A DNA stretch of 64,000 nucleotides, taken from Mesostigma viride (Eukaryota > Streptophyta > Mesostigmatophyceae > Mesostigmatales > Mesostigmataceae). Of the stretch, positions 22,305 through 33,100 are shown one piece after another. The notes below the pieces were generated by a model. That model was not told where the DNA came from. It did not search any database and saw only the letters and a list, made by a program, of their open reading frames with translations. Position 1 is the stretch's first letter. The number at the start of each line of letters is the position of its first letter. Location of the stretch: the NCBI GenBank assembly GCA_009746045.1, contig RPFO01000026.1:791446-855445 (forward strand), given 5' to 3'. A program made the translations under genes and the position numbers.

Positions 22305-22810
22305 TCCTCCTATGGCAGGGCGGTCCCCTTGTCCCGTCGCAACCCACTGGCCGGGAAACTTGCGCGCGCCCCACCACGTACCGATCGACGAGGCGCGACC
22401 CGGACCTATGTGACACAATTGCTTGAGGATATGCAGGGCTTCCATGCAGGATTATCTGTACTCCGCGCCAGCATGCCAGACAAGGAGAAATGGGCTACCG
22501 TCTGCGATAAGCACCTTGACCTGACTAGGGGCATGCTCTGGTCATTTTCTCCCCGCCACGGCCCATCTTTCTAGAATGCAGGGTAGAAGTCCGCAGCGCT
22601 AGTAAGTAAGTAAGTACTAAGTAAGTACTTGCGTGTCATGCGCAAAGGCATGCCACGGAGTACTATGCTAATCTCATTAGAAAAATAATTCCACAAAATT
22701 TTGCAGCTAGGTGGAGGTTATAATATTGCCCCTGAGGATCAGTAGCTGCTACACTACCGCCTCGTCTGCCACAGTTACAGTGGAGGACAGCTCAGATGAG
22801 GATTAATCAT
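22305..22810 (+). mobile_element. LINE family B copy split by a second family B tail
   Basis: Plus-strand family B sequence covers 22310-22600 (TRTYVTQLLED, DKEKWATVCDKHL) and resumes at about 22705-22805 (TACACTACCGCCTCGTCTGCC to the SDED-encoding end). Between them, 22603-22702 is the reverse complement of the family B terminus (GTAAGTACTTGCGTGTCATG, then GCATGCCACGGAGTAC). A tail fragment thus inserted in opposite orientation into an older copy. Confidence 0.7.
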
Positions 22811-22943
22811 GGACCCCCCTAGCTAGTGCATGACTACCAAGGAGCCGGACAACCAGTATAGCTATATCAAGCTATATATTATTACCGGAGACAACGCGTA
22901 CGTACGGCCAGCGCAGATGCTACATGATATGTTTTGGGCATGA

Positions 22944-23345
22944 TGCAGACCGCCTCAACCTCGAGGGTCAGACCGCCCCGTGGTCTGCCTGCACCGGTGG
23001 TCCTCGTATTGGCGGCAGCGCCTGTCACTCACACTCACTCGCACCGTGGCGCGCTGATGTGCTATTCCGCCGCACCCGGGCCGACTTTGTCGCGACCCAT
23101 GCGGTCTAGATCCCTCCCAGGCCTGCATGGATGCATGGTGCAGCTAGGCCGGCAGCGATGTTGCTGCGTGTCGTAGTTTTGTGATGTAGTTAGTTGTACC
23201 TTGTGCAGAGCTCTGGTGTGATCCTTGGATGTCCGTGTCAGTCGATTCCTATTATTAATTTATTCAGGGTTCTTCTTATTTTCCGGTTTTTCCTTATGTT
23301 GTATGCCCCTGAGTCTCACCTCCGTCATTTATCATCCTCAATGAA
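22944..23345 (+). mobile_element. LINE family A, 3'-end copy
   Basis: Encodes the last part of the family A ORF (LNLEGQTAPWSACTGG, ADVLFRRTRADFVATHAV, stop) and its full 3' UTR, ending in CTCACCTCCGT-ATTTATCAT and AATGAATATAT. It abuts a second copy in opposite orientation, tail to tail. Confidence 0.75.
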
Positions 23346-23347
23346 TA

Positions 23348-24357
23348 TATATTCATTGAGAATGATATAAATTACGGAGGTGAGATTGGCATCCAACATT
23401 ATTAAAACCCCGAAACGAAGAAGAACCCTGAAGAAATTAATAGTAATCTGACACGGACATCCAAGGATCACGCCAGCTGCACATCGGGTACAACTAACTA
23501 CATCACAAGACTACGACACGCAGCAACATCGCTGCCGGCCCATGCACCATGCAGGCCTGGGAGGGCGGGATCTAGACCGCATGGGTCGCGACAAATTAAG
23601 TCGGCCTGGGTGCGGCGAAATAACACATCAGCGCCACGGTGCGAGTGAGGGCGAGTGACAGGCGCTGCCGCCAATACGAGGACCACGTGCGGGCAGACCA
23701 CCGGGGTGGTCTGACCCTTGAGGTCGAGGCGGTCTTCACGGCGCTCAGTGGCAGCACTCGTGGAAAAACTCCGCTGTCTTGGGGCCCATGGCCCCGAACT
23801 CCTCAAGGACAAAGGGGATGATCGACCCGGTGGGGCCCCACATTGCCGTAGGAGGCAAACTTGTCGCGCTCGGCCACAGCGGCAGCAGCGCCGGCATCCA
23901 CAGCCGCCCGAAGGATGTGGCGGCCGTATAGAGCTAGCTAGCGGCCGAGCCACGGAGACATCGATGAGCAGGTGGCAACCCTGCCCGTCGTAGTCAAGCA
24001 CAGTAATGTCGGGCGGTGGTTGGGTGAGTAGAGGGCGGCCCCATCCGCGTCCTCGCACTTGATGGTGGAGTGGGGAAAGACCGACCGAACCATGGCACAC
24101 ATGCACCACCCGGAGGAGAGCGGTATGGAGATAGAGGAACCAGTTCGATCTAGTTCTGCTGGCCACCCATGCACGCGATGTAGTGCGTCCCAGAGGCCAG
24201 AAGTATCGAGAGCAAGCCCGCAGCTGCCGCAGGACGCACAGTGCCGTGATGACAGGTTGCGGGGCAAACAGCTGGTGGCGGAGAGCGATGCAGCGTAAAG
24301 GGCCGGCACCATGCGCCGTGAACAGATCAGGGCTCATGGGGAGGGCGCGCAGGAGTG
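23348..24357 (-). mobile_element. LINE family A, longest copy in the window
   Basis: On the minus strand, after an upstream stretch (LRQLRACSRYFWPLG), the ORF remnant has ITVLDYDGQGCHLLIDVSVA, RPLASS and, after a frame change, the IPFVLEEFGAMGPK block seen in sister copies. It ends in the THAV stop and 3' UTR. The DVSV...K..Y...PFVLE.FG pattern resembles the conserved C-terminal domain of many algal non-LTR elements, which some authors relate to a restriction-like nuclease fold. I treat that as a suggestion only. Several frame changes show that it is dead. Confidence 0.7.
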
Positions 24358-24367
24358 CAGCCCCGAG

Positions 24368-24618
24368 ACGATATATATTCAGTGAGAATGATAAATTACG
24401 GAGGTGAGATTGGCATGCACCATAATAAGGAAAAAAACGAAAAGAAGAAGAACCCTAAAGAAAATAGTAGTAATCTGACACGGGCATGCAAGGATCACGC
24501 CAGCTGCACAAGGTACAACTAACTACATTGAACAAAACCACGACACGCAGCAACAGCGCTGCCGGCCCACCAGGCCTGGGAGGGATCTAGACCGCATGGG
24601 TAGTGACAAAGTCGGGGG
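24368..24618 (-). mobile_element. LINE family A, 3' UTR fragment
   Basis: Starts with GAGAATGATAAATTACGGAG (3' terminus) and runs through the conserved 3' UTR to the codons around the stop (GACCGCATGGGT-GTGACAAAGTCG). It is truncated a few codons upstream. Confidence 0.75.
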
Positions 24619-24627
24619 CGACACATA

Positions 24628-25225
24628 TTCTTTGAGAATGATAAATTATGGAGGTGAGATTGGCATGCAACATACATACGGAAAAACCCGAAAAGAAGAA
24701 GAACCCTTTTAAAGAGTAATGTGACACGGACATCCAAGGATCACGCCAGCTGCACATGGTACAACTAACTACATCACAAAACTACGACACGCAGCATGCA
24801 ACATCGCTGCCGGCCCATGAACCATGCAGGCATGGGAGGGATCTAGACCGCATGGGTCGCGACAAAGTCGGCCCGGGTGCGGCGGAATAACACATCAGCC
24901 ACGGTGCGAGTGACCTCGGGTGAGTGACAGGCGCTGCCGCCAATACGAGGACCACGTGCGGGCAGATCACGGGGCGGTCTGACCCTCGAGGTCGAGGTGC
25001 GGTCTTCACGGCGCTGCACATGGCAGCACTCGTGGAAAAGCTCCGCCGTCTTTGGGCCCATGGCCCCGAACTCGATCCTCACGGACTAAGGGGATGACCC
25101 GGTGGGGCCCCACGTTGCCGTAGGAGGCAAACTTGTCGCGCTGACAGCCACAGCGGCAGCTGGCAGCGCCGGCATCCACAGCCGCCCGGCCGGAGGATGT
25201 GGCGACCGGAGAGCGGCCGAGCTAC
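24628..25225 (-). mobile_element. LINE family A, 5'-truncated copy
   Basis: Contains the 3' terminus (GAGAATGATAAATTATGGAG), the 3' UTR, and coding sequence back to the GPHRVIPFVLEEFG-like block (decayed here) and the DVSV region near 25200. It directly follows another truncated copy in the same orientation, so repeated insertion at one place is likely. Confidence 0.75.
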
Positions 25226-25261
25226 ATATATATGTTGGTAAACAGTCGATCGATATTTTTA

Positions 25262-25930
25262 ACTTTCGTGGAATTTTTTTCTAATGAGATTAGCATAGTA
25301 CTCCGTGGCCATACCCATGCGCATGACACACAAGTACTTACCTACTTATATTCAGTGAGACAACTATTCCTGGACGTACGCATATGGCGATCCAACGTCG
25401 TGGAAGGACTATGGTATATAGTTGTCCAGATGATAGGATTAAAGACGCGAGGACCGCAGGCGTGGCGCTATCTGTGAAGTGAGGCAACTATGCCTGGACG
25501 CGTGGCGCTATCTGTAGATCGAATGACCAGCATGGAGGGAGACACATGGTAACAAAACAAAAAGGTTTATATATAAAAAAAACTAAGAACCTGAAAAACG
25601 AGAATAGCTGCTACATGCACTACCACATCCGTGGCATGCCCATGCACATGACACGCAAGTACTTACTTACTTACTTACTTACTTACTGCCGGCCACCTCG
25701 ATCGTCAGCCATTACTGTAGAAGACAGGGATCGGATGAGGATTATCAATCGGATGAGGATATGATATCCCCAGATCGATCTAGTGCAGCTAGGGGTGGGG
25801 CATGATGCAGACGATCTCTATTTAAAAGTTTTGAGTTCTTATACGATGAGATTAGCATAGTAGTCTAAATGATATCAGCATAGTACTCCGTGCATGGCAT
25901 GTCTCGGCGCATGACACGAAAGCTAGTACT
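25262..25930 (+). mobile_element. Three family B tail fragments with intervening unique DNA
   Basis: Family B termini occur at about 25275-25355, 25618-25688 (with a TTAC tail) and 25705-25925 (the last with the SAITVED-encoding end and 3' UTR, partly duplicated). The sequence between them (25356-25615) has no recognised gene. It includes a duplicated motif, ACAACTATTCCTGGACG / GCAACTATGCCTGGACGCG, near 25360 and 25484. Confidence 0.6.
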
Positions 25931-26120
25931 TCAGGGTTGATGATGTGATGCATGCCAGTCCCATGCATGTCGTTGAGTTTCTGGCTCAAATCCAGTATAA
26001 AAGTTCACGTATTAACTATTAAATCCAAACAACTATTAATACAAAATTTTTTTAAAATTATAATTTATTTCTTCGAAGTGAAAATTGTTCTAACGACAGA
26101 GCTGAATCTCAGAGCCTGTC

Positions 26121-26151
26121 TAGGATTTTGCCACTGAGTGGCAAAATCCTA
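26121..26151. repeat. Perfect 14-bp hairpin with 3-nt loop
   Basis: TAGGATTTTGCCAC (26121-26134) and its exact complement GTGGCAAAATCCTA (26138-26151) flank TGA. The A/T-rich foot and tight loop could be a terminator-like or transposon-end structure. No matching partner elsewhere in the window was noticed. Confidence 0.8.
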
Positions 26152-27130
26152 TAATATACAGAGTTTTAGGTCTCAGGGTTGGCAGTCCCATGCTGTGGGG
26201 TTCCTCTGGTGCCACACATCCTCTCGCAAGCTTCCGCATGCGCGCAGGCCGGAAACACGCAAAAATGGGTCGCTGGTTCCCAACCCATCCATGTACTCTG
26301 TCTAAACACGCTCGGCTTTGTGGCTGGATCCAGGGAGCCTTGGCAGCAGACCAGCGCATGGGGGTTTGTCTTACAATAAATTGCCTGCACAAATAGCAAT
26401 ACATACGACAGGTTGAAATAGATTAGAAAAAATCTAGCTGACCGTGCAATACACGATGGCGGGGCCTTGATCTGTTCTGTCCGTTCAATCCAACTGCAGC
26501 TTCACCACAAGGCTGAAGGCAGAAGCAAATGTCTTCCGGTAAGAGCAGCAGCATTCTCCGAAATCAATAAGACTACCAAACTATTCTTGCAGAAATCGAC
26601 TTCGAACATATTGACTGGTGACCCGAGCCCAGGCAAACAGTAACGGCAGCGACGGATCGACATGAAGGATGAAAGTATTTAAGCCCAGGCGCAAGAAAAT
26701 ACAATAAGCAATGACAAAGGAAAAAACAGCAGATCACCGTTTTGGGAGTATCCCCACAGCCTGCCCTTATCGAGCATCGATGGGATGCCGTAGACACAGA
26801 CGCACGAGCTGGCTACAGAGCGTCTCTACCTCACGCTAGCCCCAATGTGTTTTCCCACCCATAGCACTCCCAGCGACAAAAAAGATACAATCGATGAACG
26901 ATTTTCCACGGTGCGGTGGTCGCTCGTGAAAACTGGGGCACACACAAACGGACTGTAGGTAAACACGTGGGCAAACACCCTGGGGGCAGCCAGCGCATGC
27001 CTGTGTGCTGCTAACGGTGTCTGGCCGAAGTTCACACCAAGCAACGATGATGCAAACATGTCCGAAAAAAGCAAGGGCCTTATTGTATGTGCACACAGGC
27101 TGGGCATTAAACCGCGACAGGGTGGCTCAC
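26152..27130. other. 3' region of the F-box/LRR gene, end not resolved
   Basis: The last secure exon of the F-box/LRR gene ends at 27131, and its donor shows that another exon follows. One possible terminal mini-exon is 26384-26371 (acceptor CAG, then GC AAT TTA TTG TAA). It keeps phase 1 and would end the protein in GNLL, echoing the repeat start GNLI. This rests on four codons only. Nothing else coding was recognised. Confidence 0.3.
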
Positions 27131-30100
27131 CTGCCAGGTTGACGGATGTGGGGGGCAGACCAGCCTCTGCCCGCACACGAAGCGCCTCGCTCACTGCGTG
27201 GGCGCCCGGCTGGCGGATCAGGTTGCCTGCAATTCCGCGGGTTGTCGCAGCGAAGGAGAGGAGATGGTCCAGCCAGCAGGCGGGCAGTGTGGGGCATGTG
27301 AGGCCAGTGGGTTGCGTAGAGTACAAGTGCAGAGTGGAAGTGTGCGTGGGAGGATATTGTAGCGAAATGCACGTGGGTTCGCATGATTGTCACCAAGTAG
27401 GTTTTCGTGAGTGCTAGCAGAAGCGCTCTACAAGTGTCTGGGTGTGTCTTTGCATGATGGGCTGCGTGTCTCTTGGCATGACTATGTTCAAGTGTTTTTG
27501 CGTGTGCAAAGCCATCTGAGACATGCCTATGTCAACGCATGCACGAGGGCAAAAGGAAGGACGGCATGACCATCAACTCGATGCCTCGACGAAAATGCCT
27601 TGTGCTTTTTCGCTCCACTAGCAAAAAAGGCTGTGTGTACATGACCAGCGGAACGCGAAAGAATGCTGGCAACAATGACCGAAGACACATTGCCTCATGC
27701 TGGCTGCTGCACACCATGTACAGGCAGGGTTCATGCGGCCAACCATTTCCATGCTGGGCTCATACTGCAAACCACATACCCGTCAGGTCCATGCTGTGAA
27801 AGACTCACATGCCAGGTTCAAGCTGCGCATGCAGGGGTGGCTAACCAGCGCGCCAGCCAACGCGGACGCCCCCTTGCACGCCACGCGCACGGCTGGAGCG
27901 GGGGGGATATGCGTTACCGCATTTACGCATTTGTGCAGGCCGGCATGGAAGCAGGCATGCGGGCAGGGGGACAAAGGGGCAGGGGGTGGGTAGGCAGGCA
28001 GATGGGTGGCGGGTACGCACACGTCCAAGGCATGAGTTGTTTATTAGTAATCCCTGCTGCACCGCTGGCTGAGATGGGGACAGAACCCCTCACCGGGGTA
28101 CTCATGGAATGACGCGCGCAGGAATCTTGATGCTGCTGCCACGCATGCGGTCTCGTGAACCTTGATTGGCAACCGTTCCATGACACCATGAGTGTTGGCA
28201 TAGACAGCGGAAAGCGGTGTCCAGCGGAAAGCGGTGTCCAGCAGAAACGGTGTCCAGCAGAAAACGGTGCAGAGAGGAAAAGGCAGTGGCGATACCCGCC
28301 AACGCACATGCTTGCCGTTGCCATCGCGGAGAGGTCGTACCGGGGGACAAAAAAGGGTGTAATTCCAGTATGGCGACAAACTAAACCATAATTAAGGTCA
28401 ATTACAACAACATTCTTGATGGATTCCTGATTCGGTCCATGCCGCTGGCATGTTCCTGGTTTCTTGTGGGGTGAGAGCTGGTGCCGACAACATTCATGCA
28501 GATGCCAGTACTGCAGACTCACCGCACAGGTCGATATTCGTGAGCGCCGTGTTGGTCGCCAGGGATCCTGCGAGGACGATCGCGCCCTCGTCGCACACGC
28601 CGTTGTCTGCGGGGGCAATGCCGCGCCACAAAGAGATTACTCATGATTATAGATTCTGATGATTATACAATTGATTCATGAGATGATTGAAGAGTTTATC
28701 CTTATGTTTAGCAATCAAGCACCTTCAGCACTTGTCTTTGTGTTTAGCAAGCGTACTTAGTGAAATAGTTTGGTACCATACCGGATTCGAACACAGGACC
28801 TCTTGCATGATTTCGCGGCTATAGGGGTCTCCTGATCCGAAGGCATCCCAAGCTATAGCCCAACAGCGAAAAAGCTCTTTACCGGACAGCGGTGCAAGTG
28901 CATTCCAAATTCTCCAATATGAACCAGTGGATCGAATCTAACAGCTAGCCCCACGGGGGCGGATGTGAGTAGGAGTGCTACTCACTGGGTCACGCCGGCG
29001 GAAGCACTTACTCAGTGGTTGTTCGTATTCTCAGAAATCATTCTGATTCTAAAAGTCCACGTGACATTCTCTAAGCTTTGTCCAAATTTTGAGTGCTGCT
29101 GAAGTTTCGCTAAGCTACTTCACGCCAGTAGTAGGTGGCAATAGGTTAGGGCCCCGCTTTATCAGCTGTATGGATCCGACAACATGGTCAGAGGCTCTGA
29201 TAGAATTCGATTAGGTCATAGGTACATGGGGAAAATACAGGGGACAGCAAGGGGCCGGCAAATGGCAGGATGTGTGGGCAAACGGTCCTTCCAACGGGCA
29301 GTCCTATGTTGCCTATCAACGTAGAGTATCAGCCAGACACGGACACAGTCTATGCATGATGTCGCATGCTCATCATAAATGCTGTCGTGATCCGTCGTGA
29401 TCAACCATCTACCCTAGAAAGGAAAAATCTGCATGGCGCCACCAAGCTCATGGCAAACACCACGGGGGGTGGGCATGGGGACATCCGCAGTATGTCGGGA
29501 TGTAGAAGAGACTGCATGTGCTAATACGCATCACGTACCATGCAAGGCAAACCGGCCAAACGGGGCAGGGTCTTTCCCAGTCCCTGCGCTTTGCCAGAGA
29601 ACCACCCCCTTCCCCTTTCTTAGCCAGGGAAGTCGCCGGTTATGTCAAGTGTGACGAGGACGTGCACGTGCCGTGATGGATGATAGCACCAAACAGGAAA
29701 ACACACACATGCGTGTCATGATAGACGATGGCCGTGATGGACTATGGCACAAAAAAGGAACCGAGTTTGGACTTTGGAGCAATGCGGCCTGACCCACGGC
29801 ATCCCGTGGCCACACAAATGTCAAGTGCCAAGTCCCCAGTGCCTCCATCGACAACACTCCCGTTCCCAAAATATTCGACTCACTGGCGAGGTTGAGTCCT
29901 TCCAGGCTCCGGTTTACGGCCAGCATTTCTGCCAATGCCGCCATGCCCACGGGGCCCAGGCCGACGTCTGCCAGTGGCCAGGGAAGGTGGGTGGGTGCCA
30001 GGGTACAAAGGAAAGACGGGTTGGTGGGTGGGTGGGTGGGTGGGTGGGTGGGCGGTGGGTGGGTGGGTGGGTGGGTGGGTGGGTGGGTGGGTGGGTGGGT

Positions 30101-33100
30101 GGGTGGGTGGGTGGGTGGGTGGGTGGGTGGGTGGGTGGGTGGGTGGGTGGGTGGTGGGTGGGTGGGTGGGTTGGTGGGTGGGTGGGTGGGTGGGATGGGT
30201 GGGTGGGTGGGTGGGTGGGTGGGTGGGTGGGTGGGTGGGTGGGTGGGTGGGTGGGTGGGTGGGTGGGTGGGTGGGTGGGTGGGTGGGTGGGTGGGTGGGT
30301 GGGTGGGTGGGTGGGTGGGTGGGTTGGTGGGTGGGTGGGTGGGTGGGTGGATGGGTGGGTGGGTGGGTGGATGGGTGGGTGGGTGGGTGGGTGGGTGGGT
30401 GGGTGGGTGGGTGGGTGGGTGGGTGGGTGGGTGGGTGGGTGGGTGGGTGGGTGGGTGGGTGGGTGGGTGGGTGGGTGGGTGGGTGGGTGGGTGGGTGGGT
30501 GGGTTGGTGGGTGGGTGGGTGGGTGGATGGGCGGGCGGGCGGGCGGGTGGGTGGGTGGGTGGGTGGGTGGGTGGGTGGGTGGGTGGGTGGGTGGGTGGGT
30601 GGGTGGGTGGGTGGGTGGGTGGGTGGGTGGGTGGGTGGGTGGGTGGGTGGGTGGGTGGGTGGGTGGGTGGATGGGCGGGCGGGCGGGCGGGCGGGCGGGT
30701 GGGTGGGTGGGTGGGTGGGTGGGTGGGTGGGTGGGTGGGTGGGTGGGTGGGTGGGTGGGTGGGTGGGTGGGTGGGTGGGTGGGTGGGTGGGTGGGTGGGT
30801 GGGTGGGTGGGTGGGTTGGTGGGTGGGTGGGTGGGTGGATGGGCGGGCGGGCGGGCGGGCGGTGGGTGGGTGGGTGGGTGGGTGGGTGGGTGGTGGGTGG
30901 GTGGGTGGGTGGGTGGGTGGGTGGGTGGGTGGGTGGGTGGGTGGGTGGGTGGGTGGGTGGGTGGGTGGGTGGGTGGGTGGGTGGGTGGGTGGATGGGCGG
31001 GCGGGCGGGCGGGCGGGCGGGGGGGTGGGTGGGTGGGTGGGTGGGTGGGTGGGTGGGTGGGTGGGTGGGTGGGTGGGTGGTGGGTGGGTGGGTGGGTGGG
31101 TGGGTGGGTGGATGGGTGGGTGGATGGGTGGGTGGGTGGGTGGGTGGGTGGGTGGGTGGGTGGGTGGGTGGGTGGGTGGGTGGGTGGGTGGGTGGGTGGG
31201 TGGGTGGGTGGGTGGGTGGGTGGGTGGATGGGTGGGTGGGTGGGTGGGTGGGTGGGTGGGTGGGTGGGTGGGTGGGTGGTGGGTGGGTGGGTGGGTGGGT
31301 GGGTGGGTGGGTGGGTGGTGGGTGGGTGGGTGGGTGGGTGGGTGGGTGGGTGGGTGGGTGGGTGGGTGGGTGGGTAGGTGGGTGGGTGGTTGGGTGGTTG
31401 GGTGGGTGGGTGGGTGGATGGGTAGGTGGGTAGGTGGGTGAAACATGTAAATTTCATGGTGCAAAAAGTATCAGTAGGTGAGTGCTTACAAGGGGTGGGG
31501 TGGGGGGGAGTTAATGTGTGGGCTGGAAACGGGAAGGTGCAGAGGCATGCAAGCCTCCTGTGCAAGCCTCCCATCCACGCCTCATGTAGTGAGACGGACT
31601 CTACTGGAGATGGGATAGCACATTTGCATGCCGAATTACTCTTGTGATAGTGCAGTCCTTCGACCGAGGTGCATGACAGCTGACAGCGCCCACGGCCCAG
31701 GTACATTTACGAAAAAGAACTTGAGCACCACCCTGGCCTTGGGCTCACCGCCCAAAAAAATGGAACGAACTGTTCATTTTTAACTTCAGTCAGCGACAAC
31801 TATCAAAACCCCTGCCCCCCGGCTCACCGCCTCTCCGCAACTGTCACTGGCATATTAGCATACCGGCATCATAAGCTCATGGAGTGTCCCACTGTCAGTA
31901 CCCTGCCCCCCAGCTCACCGCAGAGCGACAACTCGCGCAGCGACGTGTTCCCCTTCAGACCGTTGCAGAGGGTGACGACGCCCTGGTCGCGGATGCGGTT
32001 GCCTGCGGGGAGGAGTGGAGCAGCCAAGAGGAGAGGTGACGGTGACAAGGAGGCATGGAGAGGCTCGATGAGAGGCATGACCAGGAGGCATGGGTGAATA
32101 AAGGGCCTCCTGTGCTCGTTCAAACAACACGTGCTGCGAGCGTGAGTGTTGTGCTTGTTTTGTGCTTGTTCGCCCTTACGCTTGCTTGCCGGAAAAAGAT
32201 GAAAAGCTAAAAAACGCATCGCTGTGATCGCGGCACGCGCACGGCGCTGTGGTGGCCGCACGTGCACGGCGCGAGCCACGGGGCCCAAGGACGCGCCCCG
32301 CTGGCATACCTGAAGTCACTACTTCTGACATAGTTAAATTAGAGGGCAGTCGTAGGTTAGGTGCAGCACGGTCAGGCTGATGAGAGGGGCAGTGGTACTA
32401 GTACTAACAGAAGCCTATCATTCGTATAGGGCACTCACGCGTCAGGTGCAGCACGGCCAAGCTGGAGCTCCCCTTTATGCTGTCGGCGAGCCGGGTCATG
32501 CCGTGTGCGGTCAGGCCCACCTCTGCGCGTTGGGACGCCCGTGATGCGCAGCGATTCCGTACCAAGAGCAAGTAAATGAGGGCTGTGAGGGCACACAGGT
32601 GAGGGCTGTGAGGGTACACAGGTGAGGGCTGTGAAGGCATCCGATTACGAACCTGAGACAGATCGTAAGGGACTGTGCGGTCAAGGTTAGGGCCCAATGG
32701 ACCATGCAGATAAGAACCACCTAACTGATAGCTAATGGCCACGAGGATAAAAAATGGTGGCATGCATGGGGTGTGGCATATGGCAGCACCCGCGCTGCTG
32801 TACGTGCATGGCTATTACCAGGGGTTGCCTTACACAGCAGTCGCAGGGGTGCATAGGCAGGGGTGGGCGAGCATATGCATGAGCATCCGCAGCACCAAGG
32901 TGGGGAATAGGGCGGACACCTCTGCTGCTGCACGGCTACTGACCCATGAGCGTCAGGAATAGACAGGTGGGGGCCGGGGCAGTGCCCTAGTTCCTTCCAT
33001 CGAGTGATGAAAGTAACGTACGCATGAGCATCAGCTTGTGGATCGTGTCGGGCGCATGCTTGAGCATCTCTGAAAGCACCTCCACACCGTCGTCACCAAT

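Noticed and set aside
26826..27096. Further LRR exon of the F-box gene below 27.1 kb
   Set aside because: A possible acceptor near 27025 gives no LRR pattern in phase 1.
28771..28905. Ordinary tRNA gene
   Set aside because: The T-stem does not pair, no matching acceptor stem was found, and the anticodon arm cannot be formed. Called a tRNA-like repeat instead.
29744..31706. ORFs of 480-608 codons (WVGG and HPPT repeats) on both strands
   Set aside because: Tetramer array with no stops in any frame; the gene context makes it intronic.
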